From: Punica granatum
Taxonomy: Eukaryota > Streptophyta > Magnoliopsida > Myrtales > Lythraceae
Assembly (NCBI RefSeq): GCF_007655135.1
Contig: NC_045132.1
Location: 12,214,001 to 12,278,000, forward strand
Length of the DNA stretch: 64,000 nucleotides
Reading direction: 5' to 3'
The position numbers were made by a program, and so were the translations under genes. The stretch's first letter is position 1. Every line of letters starts with the position of its first letter. Shown here piece by piece: positions 45,562-56,500 of this stretch. The notes under the pieces are model-generated. The model worked only from the letters and a program-made list of their open reading frames with translations, ran no database searches and was not told the DNA's origin.

Positions 45562-45599
45562 GAAGGAGAGCATGCGTAGATTTTCCGGAAATAAAAAAC

Positions 45600-48254
45600 A
45601 AAGTCGGGTTAGTAAAAAAAAGACAGATCCAGTCGGGACAAACAGACCCGACTGGCACCCGGCAAAGAAAAGGCTCTATAGGAGGCTCCCGATGGTATTT
45701 TGATGCAAGGTCGATGGCATTGGACTCCTAACTGAGTGAGAAACATGGTGATAGGTGGCTCGTAGCGAGATTCAACCCGAGCTCACCTGTGCGTTCCTGC
45801 GAAGTTCGGGTTAGAAAAGACGACCAGAGGAACAAACCCGACTGGCACCCGATGAAGAAACGACTCTACGGGAGGCTCCCGGTGGCCTTTTGGTGCTAGA
45901 TCGGTGGCATTGGACTCCTAACTGACTGAGGATCATGCCTGCAGTGGTTTCGTGAAGATTAGACATGTCGATTTTCCTGAGAGATGCAAAGAAAACCGGT
46001 AAAAACTGAAAAAAAATCTGTGAAGGGAGAAAAGAGAGAAACGGCGGTGGTGCGCGGTTGAGCGGCTCTCGGCATGCGACCACCTTGTCACGGGGGAGAG
46101 TGAGGGTCACGAGGAACCCCTAGGAAATGATGGTACGACTCGCCATAGTCGTGAGGTAATGGAAATGTCCGAGAAGCCCGGGAAGCCGTGAAAACACCTA
46201 CGGAACCCGGTTCTGAACAGAGCTGGTTCGGGCTGCTGGGAGCTTCAAATCGCAAAACTAACACCGGAAATGGACTCGGGAGGTCGAATACATGTGGGAT
46301 ATGTAGTTTGTTTGAGGCTCGGATGAGTCGGGAAGGAAGAACTCTCCTAGAAACCGGGAAACTCCCTAGGGACCCGAATCTGGATTGGGCTGAAACGGGA
46401 CCTAGATGACTTCAAATGGCAAAACTAACACCGTAAATGGACTCGGGAGGTCGAATACATGTGGGATATGAAGTTTGGTCGAAGTTGGCTTAGGTTGGGT
46501 GGCGGTCGCCGGAAAACGGTTGAGTTTTCGGACAATTTTGCCTTGTAACCGGGCTGAGGTGAGGCTATGCGATTTCTGGAAAAATGCTGAAGTTGAGAGG
46601 GCTTGGAGAGGGTTTCCTAGAGTGAGAAAGCTAGAGAGATGATAGAAGTTGAGTTGTGATTAAAGTGTCTTGCAATTAGGCACTTATAGGATGCCTTAAT
46701 GAGCCAAATTAGTGAGTTTAAGTGCAATTAGAGGGGGGTGCTTAGGGCATCCGAATTTTTAAGAGGGATTAGAGAGGGGAAGTTGTCTTGAAAAGTTGAT
46801 GGGAGGTGATGGATGGAAGAAGAGAAGTGATGGGGTGTAAGAGATATTTTGAAATGGGTGGATGGGAGAGAATTGGCTTACTTTTAGCCACTCCTAGAGA
46901 GAAGCCATGGCTTGTGGCTTGGCTTGGCTCGGCTTGGCTTGGCTAGCTCAAGGGTCCCACTTGACTAGAAAGAAAGTCGAAAGAAGCTCGGGGCTCGATT
47001 GGTCGCGCGTTTGATTTTCGTGGCTCGTTTGAACGATGAATTATCGATGTATGTGCAAATACGATTTTAATGAGCCTAATATTGACATGCTCCGTGTAAG
47101 TAGATGCTCGGGTAGCCCGGGCACTTAAAAGCCGGTTTTGCCCCGTTTGGATCATCGGAGCGAAGTTGTCCGTTTCTGTCGCATGTACGCACCTCTACGT
47201 GCTGTACCGCTCGTGTCAGTGTGCTTTGTGCTTTGGGCAGAACGGTTTACTCACCGACCCCGGCTGGAGATCGATATCCGGAGATGATCTAGGAATCCGC
47301 GAACGGGGCTTTCTCAGTATTTCCCGAGTGTTCTGATGTGTTCAGAGACCACTGTGATCTCCGTTTATAAAAAATGAGTCCCGAAGGCTTGTCGGGAGGC
47401 GTTCGTGACCATTGAAACGTCACTCGGGAGATCAGTATGACTTACTTGGTCCGAACCGAAATGATTTCCTAGCCCCTGGGGGTTGTTAGGAGTGGGTGGT
47501 GCAAAGCTCAGACGTTAACATTTCCTCGAATGAGCTCTAAGCGCAAGATTCCGCTTGAAAGGGGCCATTTTGTTGCCGGAATAGTACTCGGGAAACCTAA
47601 ATGGATTGTACAATGCGATCAGGGTTCGTTTTCCCAGGTCTTGAGGTCTTCGGGATTGGTTGGTGCGGATTTCGTGCACTGACGGTTCATTAAAGGCGTC
47701 TGTGGCCACGTTTCTGTTCAAAAATGGGCCCTTTCTCCGGGTCGGGATCCGCTCGGGAGACCAAGACTAACTCTGAAAGGCAGTCTGAAACTTATTCCTT
47801 GGTCCTGGTGGTCCTTGGGTGTGTGCAGGCCTGTTTCCGGGTGCCGTTTACTTGTCCGTGGATCGGGCGTCCCAGGAGCCCTGTTAGGAAGGCGTCTGCA
47901 AATGTTCGGGAGTGCCCCGGCTTAAGCAGGAGGCTTCTGAAATGCGCTCGGAGGTGCCATTGGTCATTTTGGTACCAAGAGGGATTTTTAAAGTCCCATA
48001 TTGGATATCTTTTGACGCTCCGGTGATCCGGCGATGAATAGTGCCACAGTGCCAGCTCCGCTGTTTTCGGGGTTCTTTGCCTATAAGTTTTTCTGACTGC
48101 TCTCTTCGGCTTTTCTAATGGACCCAGCTCTTCTCCCATTGTTCATGACTCCGTGCCCGCCTATTTGCCTCCGTTTTCCCAATGGTGAATAGTGTCCCGA
48201 GCCTTGGTCGGAAGTCCTCCGTTGGAGCCAGTGGACCAAAGTGGGGTGCTGACA
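45600..48254 (-). mobile_element. LTR F: truncated family-2 LTR, 3' LTR of the gag-pol-less derivative
   Basis: The right part aligns with LTR D (about 56500-58533), including the CACGGGGGAGRGTGAGGGT tract, and ends GGGTGCTGACA at a PPT. The left boundary with the opposite-sense LTR fragment is only approximate (45561-45640). It includes a tandem duplication at about 45645-45940. No gene. Confidence 0.75.
45645..45940. repeat. About 190-bp imperfect tandem duplication in LTR F
   Basis: ACCCGACTGGCACCCG recurs at about 45645 and 45836. Each copy is followed by GGAGGCTCCCG and CATTGGACTCCTAACTGA tracts. Confidence 0.7.
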
Positions 48255-48268
48255 GCTTGCCCCTCTTT
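48255..48268 (-). other. Polypurine tract at LTR F
   Basis: The minus strand reads AAAGAGGGGCAAGC adjacent to the LTR start, as in elements A and B. Confidence 0.75.
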
Positions 48269-48426
48269 GGTTGCGTGCTCGATCGGAGGAGGTAACCAAA
48301 GATCATGAGAAGCACCCTTTTTGGTCCCGGCGACCGCTCCTGTCGTCAATCTCCATGGTAGCTCGCCCCTCCTATCATAAGATAGCACCGCGATTAGAAT
48401 TTGGAGGATGCGAAGTGGTGGGTGGA

Positions 48427-48554
48427 GGGCCGAAGCCCGTGGAAAGTAGTAAAGTGCGAGGCCGAAACCAGTGGAAAGCAGTAAAGTGCGAGGCCGAAGC
48501 CTGTGGAAAGCAATAAAGTGTGAGGCCGAAGCCCGTGGAAAGCAGTAAAGTGCG
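48427..48554 (-). repeat. Four 32-bp repeats, each a UUCG hairpin
   Basis: Hairpin cores start at 48427, 48459, 48491 and 48523, exactly 32 bp apart. The first reads GGGCTTCGGCCC on the minus (sense) strand, a GGGC/GCCC stem closed by the very stable cUUCGg tetraloop. The third is AGGCTTCGGCCT, with a compensatory change at the base of the stem. The linker contains AAAGCAGTAAAGTGC. Confidence 0.8.
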
Positions 48555-48775
48555 TAGAGTATAGGGAAGGTAGGGGTGGGGATCGATGCTAGGTGGTATG
48601 TCGAAGGTGTCGGTAGAGGCAAATTGTCCCGTTCCGAGTCGAACTTGGTATTTATTGTTTCCTCGAGCTGGAGTCAAGAGGATTCTCTATAATGCCATCC
48701 ATTCGGTTCGAAGCTCCAATCTGTCGCATGAGCCAATCGCGTGTTCGTCAAGACGGAGATGCCCCTTGGGATTCC
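48550..48775 (-). other. Conserved non-coding block beside the repeat array
   Basis: About 226 bp closely similar to 59698-59924 next to LTR D, including GAGCCAATCGCGTGTTCGTC and GGAGATGCCCCTTGGGATTC tracts. No open frame. Confidence 0.7.
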
Positions 48776-49767
48776 ATGCGCATCGCGATGAAGTTGCTTC
48801 GTCGGTGCTCTACCCTTGGGTTGGCGGTGTGTTTGATCTGCCGAAAGCCGGCTTTGCTGCTAGGGCGATTGCTTGTTGGGGATGCCCCGGTCGTGCGATG
48901 AGGGACTCGAGCTCTAGGGTAGAGCGCCTACGTATCCCGAGGGGTCGGAAATCAGAGTACGCCATAGTTCCCGCGTTTTTTATACCTGTGATCCTGACAT
49001 CATTAGTAAATAATGGGATTACTAGCGATTTGTAAGCACAGGTAAAAGGAAGTGTTTGTAATGCATGCTCTTCAGTTTCGGGTCGCCTGGGCGACCCGTG
49101 GAGAGTTTTTGCTTTGGTGATGCGAATGGGGGTCCCGCTTTCAGAGACCCCGATGTGAGGCCTCCGGGGCTCCTGTTGGCCTTGCATGGGCATATCGAGA
49201 CGTTATCAAAGGTGCCCAAGCGGCTCTATCGGTTGTTCGACGTGCCCGTGAGCTTAGGACCCTTCTCATCAGGGTACCGTAGGGCGGCTGCGTTTGTAAC
49301 CCGCATGGGGAATTTTTTGTTCAAATTTGGTCAGACCTCGGTCTAGTCATTTCCAGAGTGTTATGACTAGACTCCCGGAAAGAAATATCTAGGATTTTGG
49401 CTTTACGGTAGCCGATTGAAGGGTGGCTGTGACCCGTTTTGGAGTTTTGCAATGACAAAGAGAAAAGAGAAAGCTTGGGGAGCACGTTGCCCTAGGCTGA
49501 AAGGATACACGGGTTCACTCTTGTCGTAAGATGTACCCCCCCTTCTTTTCCGTCCTTCGGTTGGTGTTGGCTGTCTTGAACTATTTGGATTGCGTGCTTG
49601 GTCGCCTGCTGTGCTTGAAGAAGAATCCGCCTTGGACGGTTGAGTTCAGTAGTAGAGTCGATTGGGGATCGTGTTGGAGTAGATAACCTGGCCATTTCCC
49701 TTGGGGATCCTTGGTCCGCGCAGTGTGTGAAGGCCCAGGGTGATTGTTTTGTTTATCTCTCATTTTA
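48776..49767. other. Derivative interior: no recognised feature
   Basis: About 1 kb of non-coding sequence. I see no gene or family motif. Confidence 0.5.
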
Positions 49768-49928
49768 CTCTCCTTTTGCTACGGTCACCCGCCTCGGGGC
49801 CGTACCTCTCAACCTAAAGGGGATGAACTCTCCTTTTGCCACGACCGCCCGCCTCGGGGTTTTCAGTCGTGCCTCTCTTTTGCCCTAACTTTTGCCTAGA
49901 TCGCCCGAGTGGTTTTCGACCTAACAGG
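49768..49928 (-). other. Three stem-loop units (derivative)
   Basis: Two CTCTCCTTTTGC-type units (stems TACGG/CCGTA and CACGA/TCGTG, each with an inner CCG/CGG stem) and one TAACTTTTGCCTAG unit (CGA/TCG inner pairing). They correspond to the five-unit arrays of elements A, B and D, with different stem sequences. Confidence 0.6.
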
Positions 49929-51654
49929 CTCGATTCTTTTGTCTCTCGAGTTTGCAAGGGCGAAGGGTTCGAATAATTCGACCTCCGAGTGGGTTACGTT
50001 CTGTCTCCGTCGAGGAGTTGCGTCTGCTGCTCCCCCTTTTTGTCGGGGTTTGTTGATTTCTTCTTTGAATTGGCGGTGCCGGAGTTTTATATCTCGGCGG
50101 TGCCTTGTTTTGTTCATTGGCGGGTTTTTTCCGCATCTTTTCTCTCTCTCTTCATTGGCGGGTTTTTCCCGCTTCTTTTCGCTCTGTTTTTTTCTTGCAG
50201 GTGGGGTTTGTATCGTGTCCCCATGTATTTGTTTTACTTTTCCCGACTTTTTCGTTGTTGCGAGTGTTTTGATGCGCTTTGCCTCGCGGAGACTTGATGT
50301 TTGTTCTTCAAGCATTCGGAAGCCAAACTACGTGTTCTTCGTTCTTGCAATCTTTACAAGTGATTTCCCCTATTGTCTAGAGAAAGAAAATGCAAAACTG
50401 CCCTAGGGAGTGTGTGACCGAGGTTGTCCTGATGCTTGCTGTGGAAGATGCCCATTCTTGATGCGTATGACTAGGAGCGTTCCAGTGTTGTTTGTCAGAG
50501 TGACCCACTATGGCGATCTCAGGGCGAACTTTAACTAGGGATGCCCCAGTGTACGTCGCTTGTCGAGGTCGTATTGTTGCGAGCTTCAACCGGGGATGCC
50601 CCAGTGTACGTCGCTTGGAAATGCTCATCGTGGCCGGATGATGTTCGAGGTGGTCTCGGTTTGAATGACGAACGTGAATGCCCTAATCTTCATTGTTAAT
50701 GTGACCTGTGGTGGACGCCTTGTACAATCATCGTCCCCGATCGTGCTTGTCCCTCTAGCATCAGTTGTACGCTGGAGAGGTGTGCTCTCGAAGCCGATGG
50801 GCATACTTGTTTGTCGATTGAGACGGTTGCGTTGAAGGCATGCGGCTCGTTCGAAAGCTTCTGTCATCGGCTTCATAGGGGGTACATATTCGTCGGAAAC
50901 CTCCCTCGTCGAAGTATGAGGAAAGGATCCGAGAGGAATTCTCAGGGAGATGTGAACCCGTGTATCGTTCTTTGCCTGTAACCGGCGTGTCCCTGTGAGA
51001 GATGACAAAGAAGATGATGCATTGGGTGATTGTTCGGTGGAATGTACGGTAAGAAATGCAAAGTGGACCCATGAGAAATTCCTTCGTCCAACGCGCGACC
51101 CATGGGGTGCTGCACGTGGGGGACACTCAATTCCGAGATCTAGTCATCGCCACCCTGGAGTGGGCAGACCGTGGCTAGGGGCCACATAGGTGTACTTTCC
51201 CCGATTGCTGGTTGGCATGCGCAGCCGTCCTAGGGAATACTCGAGAAGCCGGATCCCATGAGGACAGACGAATCGAACAATTCCGACAGAACCAACAGGG
51301 CATCTTCGGGGCTGTCCTAGTGCGCCCGTGAAGGGTTCGTTCATGCCGGGAGCTTGTTTGGGAATGCATATAAATGTAAAAGAGAGTTTAAGGAAGAGTG
51401 CATGTTGCCCCAGTGGCTGGTTGATGGCCACAGTGGAGGGTGGGCAGGGATCATTCTCCGGTTGGAGATGTGACCGTGCTAGTGACTTTCGCGGGGGGTG
51501 GGCAGGGCCATGCTCTGTTCGCTGGAGCTATTGTCTGTGATCTTTTGCGGTTGAAGGATTAGACTTGCTCCTCGGAGTATCGCTTGGATGAATTTGAATC
51601 CAAGTCAATTTTGGATTTCAGATGAGCCTGAAAGTAGTACATGCGAGGTGTCAA
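49929..51654. other. Derivative interior: mostly unassigned, with one direct repeat
   Basis: No supported gene. GGGATGCCCCAGTGTACGTC occurs twice, at 50538 and 50593, a 55-bp spaced duplication. Confidence 0.5.
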
Positions 51655-51945
51655 AACCTGAAAGTAGCAAATGCGGGGCCGGAGCCCAAAAGCAGTAAAT
51701 GTAGGACCGAGGTCCGATGTGGGGCCGAAGCCCAAAAGTAGGGCCGAAACCCGATGCAGGGCCGAAACCCAAAAGTAAATGCAAGGTCGGAGCCCGATGT
51801 GAGGTCGAAGCCCAATGCAATAAATGCGGGGCCGAAGCCCGATGCGGGGCCGAAGCCCAATGCAGTAAATGCAGGGCCAAAGCCCGATGCAGGGCTGAAG
51901 CCTGATGCGAGGCCGAAGCCCAATGCAATAAATGCGGGGTTGGTA
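51655..51945 (-). repeat. Second array of UUCG-hairpin repeats
   Basis: About a dozen imperfect units. Perfect GGGCTTCGGCCC hairpins (minus strand) lie at 51722-51733, 51829-51840 and 51847-51858. One unit has GGACC-GA-GGTCC (51704-51715), in which both arms have changed together. Linkers include AATGCAGTAAATGC. Confidence 0.75.
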
Positions 51946-52670
51946 GGAAAGTGCAAGAAATGCGAAAGCAAAGGTCAATGCTGAGGAATAGCGTGAGGTG
52001 CTGCAATGCGGTGACGCTGATTTGCTTGCGGTCTTGCTTTGTGGAGCAGGAATGGGGACTTAGTGTTGAAATCCCAAGGAGCTGGATGGATGGGTGACGT
52101 TTGTTGTCTCATTTGTGGTCAATCAGTATTCAGGCTGTCTTCTTGTGTAGAATTTCCTACAATGGGAAAAGAAAACAATGAAGGAGCAAACTATATTCGC
52201 GATTTCAGCGTAAGGGCGTAAGGGGTTGAACTAGCCTGGTAGGCGTCGTGCGAGCGCACTGAGAGACATGCACAAGGTGTGTCGAGGATGCGTGCATGGG
52301 CAAGGTAGGGGTCTGCTCGCACGACGCGGAAATGGCACGCTCAATTGTGCTGATGGAAGCACTTGTAGCATAGAGGGACGTGTGCTCAACCATGCAATGA
52401 CATAAGCGCGGGATTAATGGGGAGTTAGTGTTGCCTGGATGGTTGGCCCTTGAGCTACTGATCGTCTCGCCGTGGAGGAAGGGTGAGGACCACGAGAGGT
52501 CCACCTGCAAAGGCGGTCACAACTTTGTCTACCGTGTGGTAGTGTTAATCGTCGTGTGAAACAGTGAATGGATATGATGCATGCAGTGCGTGAGTTTTCA
52601 AAGGCTAATGTTGTCGTTCACATTGACTCGAAAGGTTCAAAGTACAATGCAAATTTTGTAAAATAGAGCC
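51946..52670. other. Derivative interior: no recognised gene
   Basis: The start (AATGCTGAGGAATAGCGTGAG) resembles the sequence just after the 56-bp array in element A (5971 onward). The rest is unassigned. Confidence 0.45.
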
Positions 52671-52870
52671 TTAAGCTGATTTGCCACCACACTCGGGGTT
52701 TGAGCGAGCGCGGCCTCGGAAAGCACCGGTTCTAGGCGAGGGCCTTGCGGAGATATCTATCCTAGAGTGCATGTATGGTCCTCCACGAGCCCTCTTCCTA
52801 GACCTCTCCAGGGCGGCGTTCACCCAAGCGAGCTCCTGACCGCATCTCTGCATCTTGGCACGGGTTTGGG
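52671..52870 (-). pseudogene. Remnant of the ORF1 C-terminus
   Basis: The minus strand encodes an Arg/Glu-rich coiled-coil-like tail (QELAWVNAALERSRKRARGG) at the place where ORF1 ends in element B, whose last 75 residues have the same character. Only about 200 of 1500 bp are recognisable and the body of the gene is deleted. The similarity is of composition and position rather than clear identity. Confidence 0.45.
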
Positions 52871-53328
52871 AGAGCTCCCTCTAAGGTGGTTGGTCGGCGA
52901 GTTCTTCATCTCTCAGTGACCTCTCGGTTATCGAACCTAGTGTTGATGAGGTCGATCATGTTATCCCGTAATATACACCATTCGCGTTCTATGGCGGGTC
53001 GGTGAGGTTCTCGTGTGTTGGCGGACTCTGTCGAGGTGCGGGTAGGAGGCTGAGCAAGGCGTCCCTTACCAAGACGACAGGAAAATCCGCTTAGGACTCG
53101 TCAACATGAATGACATCCTAATTTTTGAAAATTGCATGATGCATGAGTGCGAAGAGAGTAACTGCCCACGGCTTAATAGAAATTACATGTACATCGCTCT
53201 TGAAATGGAAAAGACTCAAATGGCTCGCAGGCCGACTCGATGGACTGTTGTCGGAGTCGGGTTGAAGGCTTGCATGGAGGCATAACACGATGCATGGTTT
53301 GGTGCTACAGGGACCGTGCTATCTATGG

Positions 53329-53490
53329 ATGGGGGCTCCCGACTCAAGGGTGTGAATTCCTTGAAATCGAGCGAGGATCTTTGGGGGCCGGTTCGATGGC
53401 ATTGGCGACTCGATCCGTTCCCTTACTCGGAACCTCTGACTAACATAGCTTCCTACTTTGGCGCCCGTGGGATTTCGGACGAGATACCTA
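53329..53490 (-). other. Conserved leader block (family 2)
   Basis: Closely similar to 28966-29130 in element B, with identical runs at 53355-53394 (40 nt) and 53407-53444 (38 nt). It is followed by LTR D after only 21 bp, whereas element B has about 130 bp more, including the PBS. Confidence 0.75.
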
Positions 53491-53511
53491 AAGCTAGCAT
53501 GATATGCAATG

Positions 53512-56500
53512 TGTGCGCACCCGAATTTAATCTCGTCGGGGCACGCATGCGCGCGCCTAAACAAACGCGGCTTGGGAGTGTCCCCCTTCCCAGGGGACAC
53601 GCGACGGACGCACGTGAGACGGAGTCGCCACTTGCCATTTTACGACCCGAAGGTCGAGGGCCGGCAAGTTACCCGGGTCTAGGGGTACGGGGTACACTTA
53701 AATGCTAAGGCAATGGTCTTACGGAACCGAAAATTCCGAATTCGGGGGTTCTATTACGTGCGGGCCTATATCCCGCACGCCCTTTCGGTACTCTAGCTTG
53801 CTAGGCTTGTCGTTTTGTTTATTTACCGCGTGATTTAGGGTCGCACTTGACTCGCTCGTTTTGACACCGTAAAGCCGATGAATTGATCAAGTTGGACCAA
53901 GAATCCGAAAGATGAGTAGGCTTGTGCATTGAGGTATCAGTTCACTATCTTAGCGTTACAGTTCATCGAACAGTGATGGCCGATTCCCTGCGTGAGCCGA
54001 AACCGCGAGTATTCGAGCTTACTCATCTCTCGGTGATAATAGACCGACTTGACCGGTTCGACACTCGGACCTCTCGCTCGCCGACCGGGGATCCTTACAA
54101 GTGACTGAGTGAATATACAAATAAAATCATCACAATGTTCTCTCGAATAATTATAAAGGATAACTGAATAAGTAAATGGATCCCGATCGGTTTGCATTGG
54201 GCCAATATTCCGCTCCGGCTCACCGAGTGTTTTTGAATAACCGATAAACAAATTAAGGCAACGCGGGCTCAAGAAGCCGGGGATCGGGTCCGATCAGTCC
54301 AACGGTTTACGGGAGAACCGGTCGGTTCTCGCTGTATCCGATGGGTCGATCGAGTTCCCGGGTGATATCTAAACCCGTTTCACGCATTCACTCCAAGTCC
54401 GCCTTCCACCTAGGCCGCATTCGGAGTGCGACGGTGAATCGAGGCTAGATCCCATTCCGCACTCGGGTTGCACGCGCTCGGTGAGTTAAGAGGCATTGGA
54501 CCTCGTGTTCGGTGATTTGGGGTGTTGGACCCCATGCAACGCGTAACCTATGGGCTCGGGCCCGTACCACAATAAATCATCATAGGTAAGGATAAAACAG
54601 AAGAAAACCGATAAAACTGACATAATACAGACAATAACCGACGATTATCAGTGAATACGGACAAGCGGTGTATTAAGTCATGTGTACGTGATTTAATCAA
54701 TTATTAACCGGGGTTGATTGGCAAACAATGCATCTAACCTAGGCAAACATAGAGGGCGGGCTAGGATACGGTTCTAAGCCAATTACATGTGTGTGTTTGT
54801 TTTATGACTCTTATTCAGTTAAGTATTACTGCGGTTTCACCGAATTAGCCCAAACTCGTGTTTTGACTCTAGATTGGAATCTATCATTCCGCCTATCCAT
54901 TATCTAGTATTTGATTAGGCCGGATGTATGATTAGTCTGGTTCTTTGTGTTTCGTAACTGAAGTAAAAATGTTTCCCACCGAATCTACAATAGGAAGATA
55001 GAAACACCGAAAGTGGATGGAATGGGCCGCGTGAATAAGACTCGCACCCGGACGGGTTGCCCTTTTCCGTCCATAGATCGAGGTGTTTCCGACTCCCTAG
55101 CGCCTAGGGTATCGGTGAATCACGGAATGACGGTTATGCCCTCGGGTAATAAAAATTGTGATGTTCGTATGCAAATTGAAGATCGTGTGACACGAAGGGG
55201 TCTAAGGAAGACTCATGCGTCTCGACTCGAGCCGCCTCAAATCGGGCCCGGACTCGAGTCGTGGCACGCGAGTGTTCGCTAGACGTCGGTTCTATTCGTG
55301 TCGCACGTTTAGGTGTTTTGAAATTGTGGGTTTTTAAGGAAAAGGGGCATTTCCACCGTTCCATGAGCCATCGATGCGTTTACGAATTAATATTTAATTT
55401 GTCCAATTATTTAATCCAAATGATTCAATTAACCGAATGATACGTCCCGTCTGCCCATTTGTGAGGTTCTTCGGTGATTATTGTTCCACATTGCGGTTAC
55501 GGTCTTAATGGGAAGCATCTGGGTCCAACATGTCTAATGCATAATTTAGATTCGTTCATCGACTAAACAAAAGGGGTAATATAACCACGAACAATTCCAA
55601 AGGCCGGTTTCAAAGTGGCAATAGAAACCTATCCTCACTCAAAGGGGGTAACAAAGCTTTCGGCCATCCCCTAAGGATAATTGGCCGAAGGCTCTATGAC
55701 TCACTATGAGTGTCGATGGGCTTCCGTGTCAATTTTAACCAACTCTTGCATACATCATGTAACTTGCACACGAGGATAACACACATACCTTTAAGCCAAT
55801 ATCGACATGATCTCGATTGCACAAATGAACGCGTAAGACAAGCACGAACACCATATTTAAAGAACTGACGAAGTGTCGTTGACTCATTTAATGATAAATT
55901 CAGAAATAAATTACGAGAAACACACGACATCACGGGACAAGAGGCCCAAGGTTTCGGATGGATCAAGGGACCCCTCGGCCCCCTTGGAAGGGAGGTGGCC
56001 GTGGGCATCTCTTGGTGCAACCGACCCCTCGGGTCTCTCCTTCCTAGATTCCGAACATTCCTCGTCATGCTCACATGCTATACAACATTCGGGACAACAA
56101 GGCACGGGGGATGACGAGCTTCGGGGCGGGAGAACTTCCCCGTAAGTCCATAAGGGACAAGGGGACTCTCGGCCACCCCTACGGGAGGCATGGCCATGAG
56201 TCTCCATGGCCCCTAAGGACAACAAGGGTCTCTCCAACCTTGAAACGAGTTGTTCCCCTTCATGGCATTCACATTTTTACAATGTATGGATGTAACAAAA
56301 AATAAAACACGTGATGTTGCATGAGATTGCATGGGAAACCCGGATCTAGAAAAAAAATATCAACTTTCATGCATTCATATTCTTTAAATCATGTTAACAC
56401 TTCATACGAGGAAACATCGAGGATCCTAGCTTCTCTAAGTCATAAGAGGATGTTACCTAGCCCCGATGCACGAGGAAAAGAGTCGGGGAAGTGGCCTTGA

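Noticed and set aside
45386..45731. Overlapping plus and minus open frames of 60-105 codons
   Set aside because: They lie in LTR sequence, have no recognisable domain, and are not preserved in LTR D.
48427..48554. CRISPR-like regular spacing of short repeats
   Set aside because: The genome is a plant's, the units are contiguous with no unique spacers, and no cas genes are present. The same applies to the 56-bp arrays.
47724..48622. Several open frames of 100-150 codons on both strands
   Set aside because: LTR and PPT-proximal non-coding sequence; frames overlap each other and have no family resemblance.
52205..52510. 101-codon minus-strand frame
   Set aside because: Low-complexity composition, no motif, and not found in related elements of this window.
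55694..56305. Open frames of 76-126 codons on both strands
   Set aside because: Inside LTR D and not conserved in the homologous parts of LTRs A-C.
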